64,000 nucleotides of DNA, from contig JACCGJ010000310.1 in the NCBI GenBank assembly GCA_013407085.1, positions 52,078 to 116,077 of the forward strand, given 5' to 3'. A program made the translations under genes and the position numbers. The notes under the pieces are model-generated. The model made no database searches. It saw nothing but the letters and a program-made list of their open reading frames with translations, and was not told where the DNA came from. Within the stretch, counting starts at the first letter, position 1. Every line of letters starts with the position of its first letter. The DNA is from Atriophallophorus winterbourni (Eukaryota; Platyhelminthes; Trematoda; Plagiorchiida; Microphallidae). Below, one piece after another: positions 32,801 to 46,627 of this stretch.

Positions 32801-35376
32801 TGCAGCATAAATGCAACGCAAAAAACTGGAGCTTGATCTCGTCCGTCTAGCAACAAAATTATTGTTCTTAATGGTCTGTGAATCTTCAGACAAATCTCGA
32901 TTAGTCAGATAATTTTATTTGATTGTGATCTTTGGGTCATTATTCACACGTTATCTTATTGCACACGCAAGCGCACATCCATATTCCCTACTTACTGCTA
33001 CCAGTGCTTTGATGAGCGTTTTGTGTCAGAAGAAACATTGTTCGACAATATGCATCGCTAAGCAACGTGACTTATAGTTAGCATTATTGATGTACGTTCG
33101 AAGAATTTGTATTCACCAGATCACTTCCACTGCTTAAAATATCAAAGATCCATTATCACCCTCTTTGCCATAAAAACTGTGAACAATGCTTCACTTAAAA
33201 GCACAATTAGCGCCATGGAATGGTAGCCGTTCGATCGTAAGGTTAAACGCGGAAAATCTACTATAAACTCAGTTAATTCGCACAAACAACCCAAGCTCAG
33301 GCTGGCGGATGGGTGAGGTCACGTCGATCAGCCTCATTGTGTAGGCTGTACAATATTGTCCATGATCTGTGCCCTGCAAACCACTGATATATAGGGATAA
33401 CCCGGCGATTCAGGTGCTCGGTTAAGCGATGTAACGGATATAAATGACACGAAATTGGTGCGACGGTGAGAAACGATGTTGGAGCACATTATTTAGTATA
33501 TAGCGAGTGAATTGCCACCCACACCTATTTTCATATTCAGCACTACACTAAAATGTCAATAGGTAAAATAAATGACGCACCATTCACCAATTTTATATAT
33601 ACTACTTACCTTAATGCAGAATTTTGTTGGTAAGTGATTTACGCCTGCATCAACTTTGTACAACGTAACCCTGAGAAACGGTTTCCATTTAAGATCCAGT
33701 GCTGCAAATGTTAAAGGTACATTTCTGGGCATCCCAACCATATCCCGGGATTTATCCACAGCTAGTGGTGATTTGTCGGCACGAGTATCCCAGAACAGAA
33801 TTTCTCCATTTAGTCCGCAAGTCATGAGTTGTACGCATTTCTGGCTAGTATTTTCCATGCAATAGCCTAAACGATTGATTTCTAAATGGTCTGGCACCCA
33901 TTTGATGTCCATGATAGGAGAAATGTGAGAAGATTCAATGTTGCTACACGCACAGTATGGTGATACAGGAACTTTGTTTAGGTCGGTGTCATCGAATGAG
34001 AACAATTTAGCTTTGTTCTTGTTTTTCATCCGAGCTTTCACTGTGCGTAGGTGTTCTGTGTAAGCTTCGATATCCCATAAAACAACTACGCCGTTAAAGC
34101 AGCCACCTGCAACTATATTTGGATCTGTTGGGTTGAATTGAAAGCACAGAATGTCCTCGGGAGCTTCAAGAATCAACTGTGGTTGGATAGGATCGGCAAA
34201 ACTCCATAAAACTATTTGTGTTGAAGTGAGAAGTATGCGAGAGGATTGGTCACAGCGTTGATCATAATTAATTCGTTCGCCAACCGACATTGCTACAATG
34301 CCTTTGATTGTTGGATGCCACTGAATTGCCGTCACAGCTTTGTCACGGTTGAATTTCAAATCACTGAAAGAGAGAAATTCTTTGAATGTATTATCCGCTC
34401 TGGTGTCGTAGGTTTCATCTCCAGCAGCCAACTTTTCGAAATCACATTGCAAAAAGTCAAACATCATATTCTGCAACAAACTTTGTTCCACTGTTGGATA
34501 ATGTTTGCAAACATCTTGTAGTGTGCTAGATGGAAAATAATAAGGTTGAATTTCCTCCGGTGTGTACATTCTTGGTGCATATTGTGTGAACGCATTTCGT
34601 GGATATTTCCAATCAGTGTTCGTTCCTCTTTCGCTGATAAGTTGTGCATTGGAAACGCCACGCTCGAGCTCCATAATTGGAACTGCGTTTTGTTGCTCAG
34701 GCATCGATTTGACCAAACTATTCGTGTTCGGATCGGTTGCATCCAAATCATCAAATTTCACCGGTTTTCCAAATTCACGACGAGGCCTCTGATAGATTGT
34801 ATGGATTTTCGGGCGTGATTCAACCACGGACGCTTCTATGATTTCACGATCGGATCCAAGATTTACCCAGGGATGAAATCCTTCTGATTTGAAAACAGTC
34901 ACAGAATCACTAGCTTCTTCCTCTTCGTCTAATTCTTCGTCGGCAATTGGTTCAGAATCATTCTCTAAAGGATTTTGTAATCTCATTCTAGTTTCTTGTG
35001 AGAGTACAAGTAGAAAATTGTGTTCAAATTGAAAATCATGATCGTAGATAATCATTATTTCTTCACCCGGATAATCTCCGATAAGATCCTTATGGGGAGT
35101 AAATTCCGAAGCTACTCCTCTTATTTGAATATCTTTTAAAATATCTGATTTTCGTAGAGCGACGGCTGGTTTTGTTTGCGTGATTTGCTCGTCCACCTGA
35201 ATGTGAAATATTTGTTGTGTGAACGGCGATAGCGTCAAGCACACCGAACCATCCGGTCGCTCATCTTTCGCGAAGATGTTGACGAAAATATCAAGTTTAA
35301 CAGGTTCGTCAAATTTGAGTTGGTCCATGTCTATTTTGTTTTGGCGTGGTGATTCAACCGCTTTGAAACGGGACAT
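29887..35376 (-). CDS. DNAI3: Axonemal dynein intermediate chain, DNAI3/WDR63 type (3 exons; 3' end missing)
   Basis: Exons: 35376-33610 (589 codons), 30555-30186 and 30098-29887, joined at GTAAG/CAG-type sites with phases 0 and 1; together 783 residues. The ATG at 35376 is the first after an in-frame TAG. The N-terminal domain (residues 25-210) has an acidic run at 139-158. WD repeats begin near 345 and include LWSFADP (390), VVLWDIEAY (432), ILFWDTRAD (526), then FYVGTEEGDLVYVDW, SIWKEGV and EAWDLLDKTHEP. Order and motifs match WDR63/DNAI3, the IC140-like intermediate chain of inner-arm dynein f/I1, which helps anchor and regulate ciliary beating. Vertebrate proteins are near 890 residues. 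The missing about 100 C-terminal residues (coiled coil) should lie beyond the GTGAGT donor at 29886, towards or past the Penelope pair; I did not find them. Confidence 0.9.
30099..30185 (-). other. Intron 2 of the dynein gene (87 bp)
   Basis: GTAAG donor at 30185 and CAG acceptor ending at 30099. Removing it joins LT-G and GSWSPTRP in frame, as expected from the protein family. Confidence 0.85.
30556..33609 (-). other. Intron 1 of the dynein gene (about 3.05 kb)
   Basis: Bounded by a GTAAGT donor (33609) and a CTTCAG acceptor (30556). AT-rich. Near 31015-31040, TCAAGATTCAAGATTTATTGTG resembles the minus-oriented tail of the CR1-like remnant at 38490 (here shortened in comparison), so a small tail fragment may be present. 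A GC-richer stretch at 33290-33480 is unclassified. No genes recognised inside. Confidence 0.75.
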
Positions 35377-35860
35377 TCGCTTGTTTGCGACAGGGGAGCT
35401 AGATTTTACATGCTTAGAATATAAATGTGGAAAGCATTCAACTTACTTTCATTTCCTCTTCAACTTTTATATTAATTTTACTCATTGTTACAAGTTAGTT
35501 TCTGTAAAAGCCAAAAGATATGCTTCAACATTAGAAAAATTAGTTTTCCATGCGTTCATGAATACAATCGATCAGTATTTGGAACGCATATTATGAATTG
35601 AAAGGACTTCAAGTAATAAATAAAGCTAAACTTTGAGTCAACTTCTAACGAGAAAATGAAAAGTTTTTCGAATGGTCAGAATAGATTTTGAGTCTTCCGG
35701 TCGCAACATAAAAATAAATTTTCCCCATAATTTTCTGAGAAACATTTGCTTTTCATGATTAAAAAACGGAAGACGAGAAAACCTAAAACTAATTGTCTGA
35801 ACTTATTACGGAATTTTGTATTTTTGGTCGATTTTCTCTTGTAACCTACCACCTGCTCTT
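35377..35860. other. 5' flank of the dynein gene
   Basis: AT-rich, no recognisable coding. It probably contains the promoter, but no core element can be assigned with confidence. Confidence 0.4.
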
Positions 35861-35864
35861 AAAC

Positions 35865-36512
35865 GCGTATAAAACCAAGTGTTTGATTACTCCGTGAAAG
35901 CTTGGGCACCATGGCTACAAAAGAACATCAAGATGCTCGAGTGGATTGATCATAGAGCAACTAAAATGGTGGTCCTATATACGGATTGAGTGGTGCATCT
36001 TAATTTGGATACACTGGCTCACAGATGGTTTCAATTAGATCGAATCCTCAGCTTTAAAATATTGAACTCAAAGATTCATCCAATGAAGCATCTATTTCAC
36101 TTCCGGTCAAGCCATACCACACGCATTCACACCTTGACATTCGATATTCCACGTTCTTATCGGAACTGCCGTCGGTTCTTCGATTCGGCGCACGTTTTTT
36201 CCTTATGAAACTCCTTACCATCAGAGGTTGTACAATCATCAAGTGAAAGGATTTTCAGGAACAAAGGATATATTTATGCGTAGTAATTGCACCACACAAC
36301 CCGCTTATATAACTTAATTAAGCAACTTTATACTAACAAATATTTTTCCATCATACCGAGAAAATACATGACATATTTTATAACTACAAAAAATGTAAAT
36401 ATTCCTAGCACCTCAATTTTTGTATATATTGTTAGTCCGTATACGAATATACAATGGTGTTGTGCAGTTATGAGCATTTTAAACCATAAATTGTTGAATA
36501 TTGAATCTTGAA
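35865..36512 (+). pseudogene. Decayed CR1-like C-terminal fragment
   Basis: The plus strand reads SVKAWAPWLQKNIKMLEWID and RATKMVV near 35895-35970, the counterpart of the [15 protein letters not shown]...QRLATRM region, then RWFQLDRILSFKILN near 36020 in place of the RRRLRGDLIETFKIL signature. It ends near 36490-36512 in TTGAATATTGAATCTTGAA, a short TTGAATC-type tail repeat like that at 38490. 5'-truncated with many substitutions. Confidence 0.5.
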
Positions 36513-38488
36513 TAACGAACGTAACAAAACCAGCAAAGTTGAAGCTGTCAAAGTACGATGGACACGCAATGTAGATCACCTTCAATGAGAGATATACCTT
36601 TAGATTTGAGCACTTTTCAAATGGTGTTTGCAACCTTACAACGAAGCATTTTATATTCTCATTACGAAGTCCGCTTACTGTTTCCACTTTTAACAAGAGT
36701 TGGTTCCTGATACATTATAGCTGACTAAACGTTTAGGATGAAGAATTATACAATATGCGCAAGCTACACTTCGTATTGGATATTTCACGAACCAGCAGTC
36801 AATGAAGAATCCAAATAGGTTTTCTGAGCGAACGGGGACACACATTAAATCACCTCGCAAAACTTTAAAATGCTCTTTCAAAAGCCTAGAATTGAGTAGC
36901 GTACCGGTAGAGGTTAAATACATTTTATTCCTTGTGTGCTATCGTGCTAGATCAGCAAGCATGAGAACAATCTCATACCGGTTCTCTTTACTGTGTTTAA
37001 TATCGGAGTATTTCAACGTACAACCATCAATCATACATGCCACAGTGAAAAGACTCAACAAGACAAAACGTTCCAAAAATTTCAATAAAATGTAATCTAA
37101 TCATAATCAGAAGCATTCTTCAAATATCTTGATTCGCTATGTTATTATTAGCTATTATTATTGTCGCAATTATTACTACTATAATTATTAATTTCATTAT
37201 TATCACGAACTATCCCAGTCAGTTTTTGATAAAGCAATAACAAAAGCAGCAAGCATTGCATTTGCGTGCTACATCAAAATTCAAACTTTAGTGTAAGAAG
37301 ACCGAAATCTTCGCCGAAACCTTATAATGTAAAACCTAACACAATATAAATAAAGTTATTCTTGTATGCCACTGTTATATAGGCTTCGTAAAATAATCTT
37401 ACTGTCTCCACCTGACAACGGCAAACAGCCAGAAACCGGTAGTGGTGTGTAAGGGATGGGGATGTGAGCAACACATTACTTTGGTCTAAAACAATATACT
37501 TACAAGTTGACGATATTTTGTAAGGTTCTATTTACATGTATGTTGCTTGGTTGGCCTTGAATTACGACGACATTGTTGATCAGATAACGAACAGTTAACA
37601 ATGCTGCTAGCGATTTACAAAGGGTTCGTTTGTCAGTTCGATCATCCGCCACAACTGAAGGCGATAATTGGTAATTGGTTTTGAAGGAACAGCATTGATT
37701 GCGTGTTAAATTTAGTTAACATCAAGAGATTTATTACTCACGAGTAACATTAACAAATGAAATATGCAGATCACACTACGATCGTCAAGCAATGAGCGTG
37801 ATGACTAGCGAATAAATAGAAATAATCTAGTACGCCGAAATTTGTCTAAGACAAATAATGTTAACATCAAAGCTTGAATACTCAAGGTGAAGATCGATTC
37901 AGATCAAATGGATTGAATCTTTATTTACTCGTCTTGATTTCATTTTTACAGGTACTTTGATTAAGGGATGCCAAAACAAAACATGGTAACTATTCGTGTA
38001 TGATTAATCAGGCGTTGAAAGAGCGTTCAGATTGTTTTTGTGAGAAAATAAATTAACTCAAAGACAAAGAAATAATTCAAAGAACATTATTTATGGTAAT
38101 CACATCCGAAAAAAAACAAATATGGGGTCATACAAATGCTCTGTACATAATACTGAACTTCTTGCCAGCTCAATACAACTATAGACATTTTTAATGTTTA
38201 CAAAAATGAAAAGAGCGTAATATATCAATATGGTAATATTTATGACAGTCATTTGTACATCAAAGTGCAGTTACACCTTTGTTTTCAAACAAATATTTGT
38301 AACGAAAATACAAGCCCATAAATGAAACGAAATGAAAACGATTATTGGTTCGTTTAATTATATTTGGGAAGTGTACATTCGAGCTCTATACCTCAAATTA
38401 ATTAGTACCAATGTTCAGAACCACCGGTAACTAAAATTCGATTGCCAGTATTTAAGCGAAAATATTCTGTACTGGAATGGGGACGATC
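36513..38488. other. AT-rich non-coding region with an ATT repeat
   Basis: An ATT/TTA trinucleotide tract lies at about 37140-37205. AATAAA-type words at about 37345 could be a 3' end signal, but no gene is attached. Several open frames of 60-120 codons here show no family resemblance and biased composition; I treat them as chance. Confidence 0.45.
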
Positions 38489-38489
38489 C

Positions 38490-40580
38490 ATTTAAGAATC
38501 AAGAATCAAGATTTTATTGTGAAAAAAACAATCGTTGTACATGTACCATTGGATGACACCTATAAAAAATGTAGAGGATGCTCCACAAATTCTCTTGAGG
38601 TGTTTGATTAGAGTGGGTTTACGTTGGGTGATTATACAGGGTCGGTAGAAGACTGCGCTCTGATATAAGCATCCAGTTTCGATTTTAAAGCACGAATCTT
38701 AGGAGCGTTTACAATATCGTGTGATAGTGAATTCCACAGAAAGCAAGTACGCACAGAGAAGAAATGACGTCTACAATCGAGTCTTGATTGCGGTATAGCG
38801 AAACAACTTGAATGACTCCGTGCTTTCTTTTTGAAAACCTACGTTTATAAAATCGCGAAGAGGGGGATTTTCCATCTGCAGAATTTTATATGTTAAGATC
38901 ATGTCGCTCCTTACTCTCCTTTGGGTAAAATTGGTCAATCCCAGCATGGGCAATTGCCCTTTGTATGGGATCTGCTGCATAACATCAAATAGCTTCGTCA
39001 CCAGGTGGGAAATTTTACTTAGAAATTCAATAGTTTTACTAAGCCACGGTGCCCAAACAGGGATCATGTATTCTATCGTCGGATAGATTTAAGTATTTAA
39101 ACTACTGGGGGAGTTTTAGGAGAGAACCGCCCTATTATTCTCTTTAGCACTCCCAAGATACCGATTGCCCTGTTGAATACTTTCTGGCAATGACTATTCG
39201 GTTTCAGGTTATTCGTAATCCAGATACCGAGATTCTTCTCAGCGATGGTCCAATTTAAGTTTTCACGACCAAGATTATGTGTTTGCTCGTATTACTGACC
39301 AAGTTATAACATTTTACATTTACGTATGTTGAAAGGCATCTGATTTAGTTGGGACCAGTTATACAGGGCATCTAAATCCTCTTGCAGCATTAAACAATCT
39401 TCTATCGATCAGATTTGCTTCCATATTTTATGTGATCACCAAAATCAACCATCTTAAATTGTACTACTTGCAAAAAATCATTTATGTATAACAAGAAAAG
39501 GATTGGCCCGAGCACTGAACTGCGGATTCGCACATGCCGATCGGTCAGATAATCCGTTATCCACAATAATAATTTTCCTGTTATTCTATATTGTATAAGT
39601 TTTTGTAGAAGCACACTGTGGCTGACCTTATCGAATACCTTTGAGACATCAATATAACAAGCATGAACGATGTATCCTAGGACAAGAGACGTTGACCAAT
39701 CGTCCAGAGTGATGAGTAAATTTGAGAGACAAGATCTGTTTCGGCAAAACCCATGTTGAGCTGCTGATAAAAGTCCTTCAGTTTCAAGGTGGCCCGCGAT
39801 ACATTCAGTTAGGATGCTCTCTTTAATTTTCGAGATGCAGGGAGCAGCGTAACAGGCCTGTAATTTGCTACGTCAAAACGACGGCCATTCTTGTAGATTG
39901 GTGTTATCATAACAGCTTTCCATGCTGACGGTACCTAACCGTCGCGAAGACTTCTGATGAAAACCTCCGCTAGACTGTATGAAAGCTGTCTATAACATGC
40001 ACGCAGAATAGAGGGGTTAATGTGGTCCCCACTCGAAGATTTCCTCGTATTAACCGCCGTATGTATCGTTCCAAAACGACTTGGTCAATTATTGGTTCAG
40101 TTAGAGGTTCTAATGAGTTTGATTAACCATGATGCATTATTTGCTGTTTCGGGCAGAAAACTTGGGAGTTGAAGCTCGCAAGAGCATCTGCCGTCTCTTC
40201 AACTGTAGTAGTTATTCCTTATTCGATCATGAGCAGAAAACAGCTGGTTTTACTTTTGTTATTCCATTCACAATTTTGTACATATTTTGGATTACATTCC
40301 ATTCTTTTCACCATGCGTACCGTTGTTTGTCCTGTCAAACGAGGGTGTCACACTGTTTCGTATTCGGCAAAATTGAAACCAAGTTGTCAAAGTATCAAGA
40401 TCACAATGAATAGTTCAGGCTCGTCTTTTCAGTGGAATTCATTTTCTGTTTCTACTTCAAACAATGAATCAAAAGGTGCGGACATCTTTGCTGAAAATAA
40501 ATTAAGATTTTTATTGGATTTGCATCTAAAGGTGGTCCAACAATGAGTTGTAATGTGTATTCGAATCAACGAAATGAAGT
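38490..40580 (-). pseudogene. Decayed CR1-like endonuclease/RT element
   Basis: Minus-strand pieces in changing frames: LTEPIIDQVVLERYIRRL near 40060-40110, KNGRRFDVANYRPVTL near 39860-39900, QHGF near 39750, a palm stretch, SVLLQKLIQYRITGKLLLWI and YLTDRHVRIR (39614-39530), SSVLGPILFLLYINDFLQ (39520-39470), then FGDHIKYGS where FADD is expected. The C-terminus has PVWAPWLSKTIEFL and TQRRVRSDMILTYKIL (39060-38880). The 3' end at 38490-38520 is an ATCAAGAATCAAGATT-type repeat near an AATAAA equivalent. The catalytic FADD is lost. Its 5' end runs into duplication copy B. Confidence 0.65.
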
Positions 40581-41454
40581 TGAACCTCGTTTAGTAAACA
40601 GAGTGCTTCTCTGAATCTCATAAAAACCTGTTATTTGAAAGAGTCATCAAACGTTCAAATTTGTGTTATCTAAGCGATGTTTTCAAGAATGTGTTGTTTA
40701 TTTTTGTAAATACTCATCCGTGCAAAGCCTATCGAACTATTCACACTATTCACGGCCCATAATGGAAGCACTGGACTCGTATCTGCTCTCGTTTTGTTCA
40801 TCAGCAGTGCATATCCTTCAGCTTCCGACCCAAAGGATATGCACATTTGTGATATCTTCTAAGTAAGGAAGACCGTTCACTTTATTCCGCTTCTCAAGAT
40901 GATCTTCTGCATCTGAAATAACCGAAAAAATGCCTGCACATTCTAAAAATCGTTGAGCTAGACGCCGTATGGCTTTAGATTCGTTGTGTGTCTGCTTTTC
41001 TGGAAGCAGCAAAATGCATAGCAATTTGTTTTTCATCAAGGGTGATATCTTCAGTCTAAGATTAATTAAAACTCTCTTCAACTCATATGACTTGAAATCA
41101 AGTTTTTGTATTATGCTCCTGTTTCGCAATGCATTATAGATATATTAGATTAGATTAAGAAGAGTGGCTAAGATCTACGAATTTTTGAACTAAAAATATT
41201 TAATCGTGATGCAAGGATTCGAGAATACGTGCTGTTAATTAATATATTTTTGCTTATGAGTAGTTTAAAAACATTTCTGATGTATTCTATTATAAAACTT
41301 CAGCACGAATGCTCGAGCTGTGTACAGCTGAACAAGAGAATACATAGACGCATTATTAATTGTAAACGGCTTGAGTGTCATTTGTGATTCATACAAAGCA
41401 GGAGTTGAGGTGAACGTAAACTAACTTTTCACATGTCAGAATTTCAAAAGAAAT

Positions 41455-42685
41455 GATTATTTTACTCCTGATGTTGCACAACGGACGACAGTGAATGAGA
41501 AAGCTATGGTGCTAGCTAAAAAGCTCCGTAAAATGTATTGCCACTCTCTTTGCAGATGCATTCAACCAGTTATTTATTGGATTTTTGAAGTTCAGTCTAT
41601 TATAAAAGAGGGGTGCGAGAGCATTATTGAAAAGCATGGTCTGGTAAGCTTGTACATTATTATGCACAGAAGATTTGGAAAGGCTTCTAAATGGATGGGT
41701 AACCGAATAGTGAAGTTATCGCTATTAGGTGTGACCTAACGTGGCTATCTTGAGAAACGATCGCGTTTTTCTAAACTTCTCTGCTTCTTAGATAGAATAT
41801 GTATGACGCTGAATAAAAGTCATTGTGTAGATGTTTACTACTGCTACTTCCAAAACGACTTAAAAATAATAAATCAAAATCTCTAAGTGTTGAAGCTTGT
41901 GCTTATACAAAAATCCCAATGTTTCATTGCAAATTAATCAGTTAAATTTGGAACAGGTAGTTTCAGCTTTGTATTTGTACTACCTTGTTCCGCTTAGTAA
42001 GCAGTAGCATAAAATGTTTCGGCTCGAAATGAATACCGTTTTGTAGAACGCTGGAGGTCAAATCAGAATACTGCTTAGAAGTCTATCTTATTTTATTTCA
42101 AACAAGACAATTATTCACCAAGAAGTGACAATATTTTGCTATTCAATAAATTAGAGCTTTGGATAAAACGTATAATCCTATTATGGTTGTTCTTATCCAA
42201 ACGCAGGCGTCTGAGGAATGACAAGCTAGAAATCACTTTAAATCAGTTGAGTGGTCAATGTGCTACAGCAACAGAGCCTATATAGAGAAAGTATTTTTTC
42301 TGAAAATAATTATGTTTGTGTGTGATGGATTCCTAGAAATTTACAAAGCTTCATTCCATCCACACTTAGAATGATGTTCTACTCTTCAACAGGATTTTGT
42401 CGACCTGATATTCTCGCAAGCTGCATGATTGACGGTCAGCGAGAAAAACCGCTTTCTAATCGCCATATATCATTAGAACTTTTCATCATTAGAAGCCGTT
42501 ACTTGAAAGATGATTTGATTGAGACGCTCAAGATAAAACATGGTTGACGTGGCAAAAAAATAAATAACTTCTTAGGCTGAAGTCTCTAAGTGGGCTTCAG
42601 CAGACAATCACATAATCTTGCCAAACTGAAGGCTTGACTCTGGGAAATAATTTATCAGCGTTGGGGTGCAACGGAGTTGAAACAG
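41455..42685 (+). pseudogene. Decayed CR1-like reverse transcriptase (copy B)
   Basis: Counterpart of 1008-2240. The first part is slightly better preserved: a frame from 41491 reads NEKAMVLAKKLRKMY through KASKWMGNRIVKLSLLGV without the stops of copy A. Still frameshifted overall. Confidence 0.6.
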
Positions 42686-42789
42686 AATTCCGAACGAGGC
42701 TATAACGTGCAGTTTTGTCGCAACATTTAAACAGTCAGGACTTTAACTGAGCTCCTGAATTTTCCCTCTGATTTTTATTCAATAACAGG

Positions 42790-44090
42790 AAGACAATTTC
42801 TGTTAAATTTTCCATTCAAGACGAATGGATTTCTCTATTCTTCTGTTTTTTAAACAAAAGAAACGATGCGAGTAAAAATTAAAAAAAGTTATCTTTTGTT
42901 CGGTTATGTCTTGTTTCTTGCACTATTTTTTAATACCTGATATCCAAACGGGATAATAAGAGAAACCTCAGCATTTTTTGACCATCGGTTACAAGGAGTT
43001 GTGCACCCTTAATAAAATCTTGGCGTCGCAATCGCTGAAAATATCGAACGGTAAATATGGAAAATCTTTGGCACTGGTTAGTGCTTTTGTAGCATTCCAT
43101 CGAAAATAATTATGAAGGCGAGATTTGCTCGTTGTTACTTACATTACTGTGCTAACTGAAATAAAATAATGATGTATATTATTCAACCTAAAGTGCAAGT
43201 TCTGTCAAAATGAGATGAAAGGAGAACATCTATGATAAAATAATCGTAATACAGTATCGATAAGATACGTTGCATTAATCATTAGTTGGTGGCAGTAAAC
43301 AGCCTAATGCATAATTTTTTGAACATTCAAAGTAAACACGTGGAAGAAAACATAGGATCTTCCAATGGAAAACCTAGGAAAGCTTCGCCGCTAAATAATC
43401 TTACAAATTAAGTTTAAAGCTTAATGTTTATTTACAAAATTCATTGCGTTGTTTTTATTCATAATTTAGACATACTGATCTGGAACAATACTGTATTCTT
43501 TTTATTAGAAGTTCGGTTTTGTAATTTTTACAAGTATTTTCAAAATATTATACATCTCCAATGATGAAATTAATTTCAAATCCAGGAAAGGTGTCAAGGA
43601 TGTTGTCATAGAGATTTGTGGTAATGTTTGATAAAAAACATTCATGTCAATAGTTCAGATAGGTTCAGTAAGTATAAAACTCTAAGTGGATAATAATTTA
43701 ATTAGGCATCAGAATTTTTTTTCTGTGTGATGCTGCTCAAGAGCGCTCATCACTGCTAAATTAGTTTCAATTGCCTTTGGATATCCTCAGTTTATGCGAC
43801 TTGCGATAATGCGTCGATAATTATCCAGACCGTATGTCGGGTATACAGGTTCAAATAGCTGAGCCTTAAAAAAGGATAGGGTTTCTCGACAACAAGTAGA
43901 TTGATTTCAGACAAGAATGTCTTGAACTTGAATGATATAAACTATTCAAAATTCACCTTCGCTCATAGAAGAGAGTGTATTGATTGTTTTCCTTCCAGTA
44001 TCATTCCATTTTATACATAAACCTTTCGGCTTTGTGAAGTTTTTCTTATTTTGCCTTGTTTGCTTTATTTGAAATCCTGATTCAAAAGAC
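42790..44090. other. AT-rich non-coding stretch (copy B)
   Basis: Counterpart of 2350-3640 with only a few differences. Nothing recognised. Confidence 0.5.
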
Positions 44091-44092
44091 GG

Positions 44093-46625
44093 ATGTCGAC
44101 CGGCTCAATCGGAGTCGTCGATCAAATACACCCATTAACTCGATCCCCACTCTGTTTAACATTTATTAAACTTATCTGTTGGAATACGTATCATCCAAAA
44201 CTTTTATGGAGATCAAACAATAAATCTTTGTATACAAATGCACAATGCTTGACAAATAATTTATCCGAGCTAATCGAGCTTCGCGAAGAAGATTCAATAA
44301 TTCTGATAGCAGTAACGGAAACCTGGTTTAATCACGAATTACCTAAGAAGGAGATTTCCATTCCAAACATGCTTCTTTTTCATCGTGATCGTGTAAACCG
44401 TGAAGGAGGAGGTATTACTATTTACTATGATCAACACCTCACGTAAAAAGAAATCAAAGACAACGATTTGATACTTGAAGACAAACTGTGGTGTTCACAT
44501 GAATTAATAAACGGTGAAAACTGAGTTTTTGGCGTAATTTGCCGACCACAGTCAGCAGATGCAGCATAGAATGCTAGATATCAAAATAATGTCCTGTTCA
44601 TAGGTGGCTTTAATCTCCCGAATTCACTAAAAGCGAGATTCCACCGGTGAATTATTTTGATCATCTATTCTATTAAATGTTCAACGAAATTACTTTGTTT
44701 ACATACATATCAAGGAGCACTCGCTTGAGAGGAACAAGCATACCGACAATACTCGGTCATGTTCTGAATAGCTAGGAAATTGTCATCGAGGATATTTGCT
44801 ATGAAGCACCACTTAAAAAGTGTGATCATGTAGTCATTGTTTTCGATTATATATTTGAAGCGTAAAGATCTTTTGACGCTCAGAAATGGATAAGAAAAAT
44901 CGATACGGTGCAGTATTCACTTCAACGACTCGATGTACAGTGAACACCGGGTGCAGATGAAATACACTCAATGCTTTAAAAGGTATTAGTGGGTATCATA
45001 CACAAGCCATTGGCGATAATCTTTAGTTTATCTTCGAGATATGGTAGGTGACCACAAGATTGGAAGTACCGCATTGTCAAACTAGAAAAAGAAGTAGAAG
45101 AAGAAATTGACTTTATTCGTACACACGAATTTTCAGCTGTTACAATAATTTCACCACAAATTTAAAAAATGATAAACATACGATCCAGTTTACTAGCAAA
45201 CGTTTTTGGGTCAAACGTTTCACTGCAAGTCCCGGTATTACGTACTTCGTTCTAAAGTGCACGTCCAAATTTCACCTCAGTTGATCCGAAAATATTTGAT
45301 GCATTTTACCCTTGGAGAAATTAATTGTATGCATGGCCGATTTGAAGGCCCTGCAGTGAAACCAGTGATCCGACTAACTACTGACTGGTTACACTCACTT
45401 CCGTAGTTGGCAAGAATCTGTAACGACTTTTAAAAAAAAAACATTCACTGTTTACAACCAGTGAGCGAACATCTTCTCAGCATGGTTTCACGCAAAGACG
45501 ATCATGCGCATCCAATCTCATCACTGCTCGTGCGCAACGGTGTTCTGCTTCCGTTGATTTTAATAAGGCTTTGACCGTGTCCCATTAAAACGTCTATTGC
45601 TCAAGCTCCATGCTCTTATAGTAAAGGGACGTGTTCTAAATTGGATTGAAAACTTGCTTGCTGACCGTTATACTCAGGTCGAGGTTAACGGTGTTGAGTT
45701 GCCGACAACACGTCTGAATTCCCGGGTTCCGTAGGGATTATTTCCCAGCCCGTTATTTTCGAAGTGTATGCCAATGACCTCCTCTACTCAATAATTCTGG
45801 ATTGTCTACTTCTCGTCTATGATCTGATAATTTGGGGAACAGTAAGCTCTTGTGATGAGCCAACAGGTTTCCAGAACGAATTGGACAAATTGCTTCATTG
45901 GTCTGTAAAAATGCAGCTTCCTGAAAAACCACAGAAATGCACAATAATGCTTTTTAGGCCAAGCACGCCTGAAGTTGCGTGCTTCATCGATGATCATCAA
46001 CTGAAATAGGTTGATAATAAAATGACCTGATACAATTTTGATACGGTGGCTTAAATCTAAGGAGGATACGAATAGAAAAGCTGCTGCCTCAAATAGCGCA
46101 TGGTGGGCTATATGTTATTTGCTCTGGGCTAATACTTCACAAATGTTTCGCATTTTTCAGTTCACATACTTAAGACTAGGATGTCAGCAACCTATCCACA
46201 AAATATGAAACAACGCGGCCAGCTGGAAAATTGCAAAGTCGGGCGACGAAAAGAGTACAGGGATTGAAATCAATTCCTTATATGGAGAGAGGTTAACGCT
46301 TCAACCTTAGGTCGTTCGGTATTTTGCGTGTGCGCTACGACTAGCTGATAAATCGTCGCATATACCTGGGAGACTATGGTGAATAGCTGTGTGAGTTTTT
46401 CTCTCTCATGTGCTGAAAACCAGTGCCATGTTCTGATGCTCCACTAGCAAACAACACTAGGCCTAACACAAGGAATAACGCTGTCAACAAGAATTGTTAA
46501 CTTGAGGAACCCGCGTTCTGAAGAGGTCATTGCGTCAAGATCTGGAAAACAGTTCAAGAAACTAGGGGATAATGTACTGTCTGGAATCACTGGGAAGCTG
46601 CATAACACTAAAGAACATTTCTTGA
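44093..46625 (+). pseudogene. Decayed CR1-like element D (copy B)
   Basis: Same endonuclease and RT pieces as 3647-6180, including the interruption at about 45082-45450. The first 1.4 kb is base-identical or nearly so to copy A; from about 45536 differences rise. A premature stop at 45733 (TAG where copy A has TTG) shortens one RT piece. Confidence 0.7.
45082..45451. repeat. Unidentified insertion inside element D (copy B)
   Basis: Counterpart of 4636-5005, practically identical. Its presence in both copies dates it before the duplication. Confidence 0.4.
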
Positions 46626-46627
46626 AC

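Noticed and set aside
33556..33609. Dynein exon 1 frame continuing past KFCIK
   Set aside because: The frame runs on 17 codons into the intron after a clear GTAAGT donor; the added residues do not fit the family.
36802..37095. 97-codon plus-strand frame near 36.9 kb
   Set aside because: No recognisable domain, biased composition, and it lies in an AT-rich intergenic stretch; probably chance.
37138..37205. Possible CRISPR-like or satellite array at the ATT-rich stretch
   Set aside because: Simple trinucleotide repeat without spacers; eukaryotic context.
41491..41739. 82-codon frame as a possible host gene
   Set aside because: Its continuation contains CR1-type RT words (LLCFLDKL, CVDIYCCYF) and the copy A version has stops; it is a retroelement relic.
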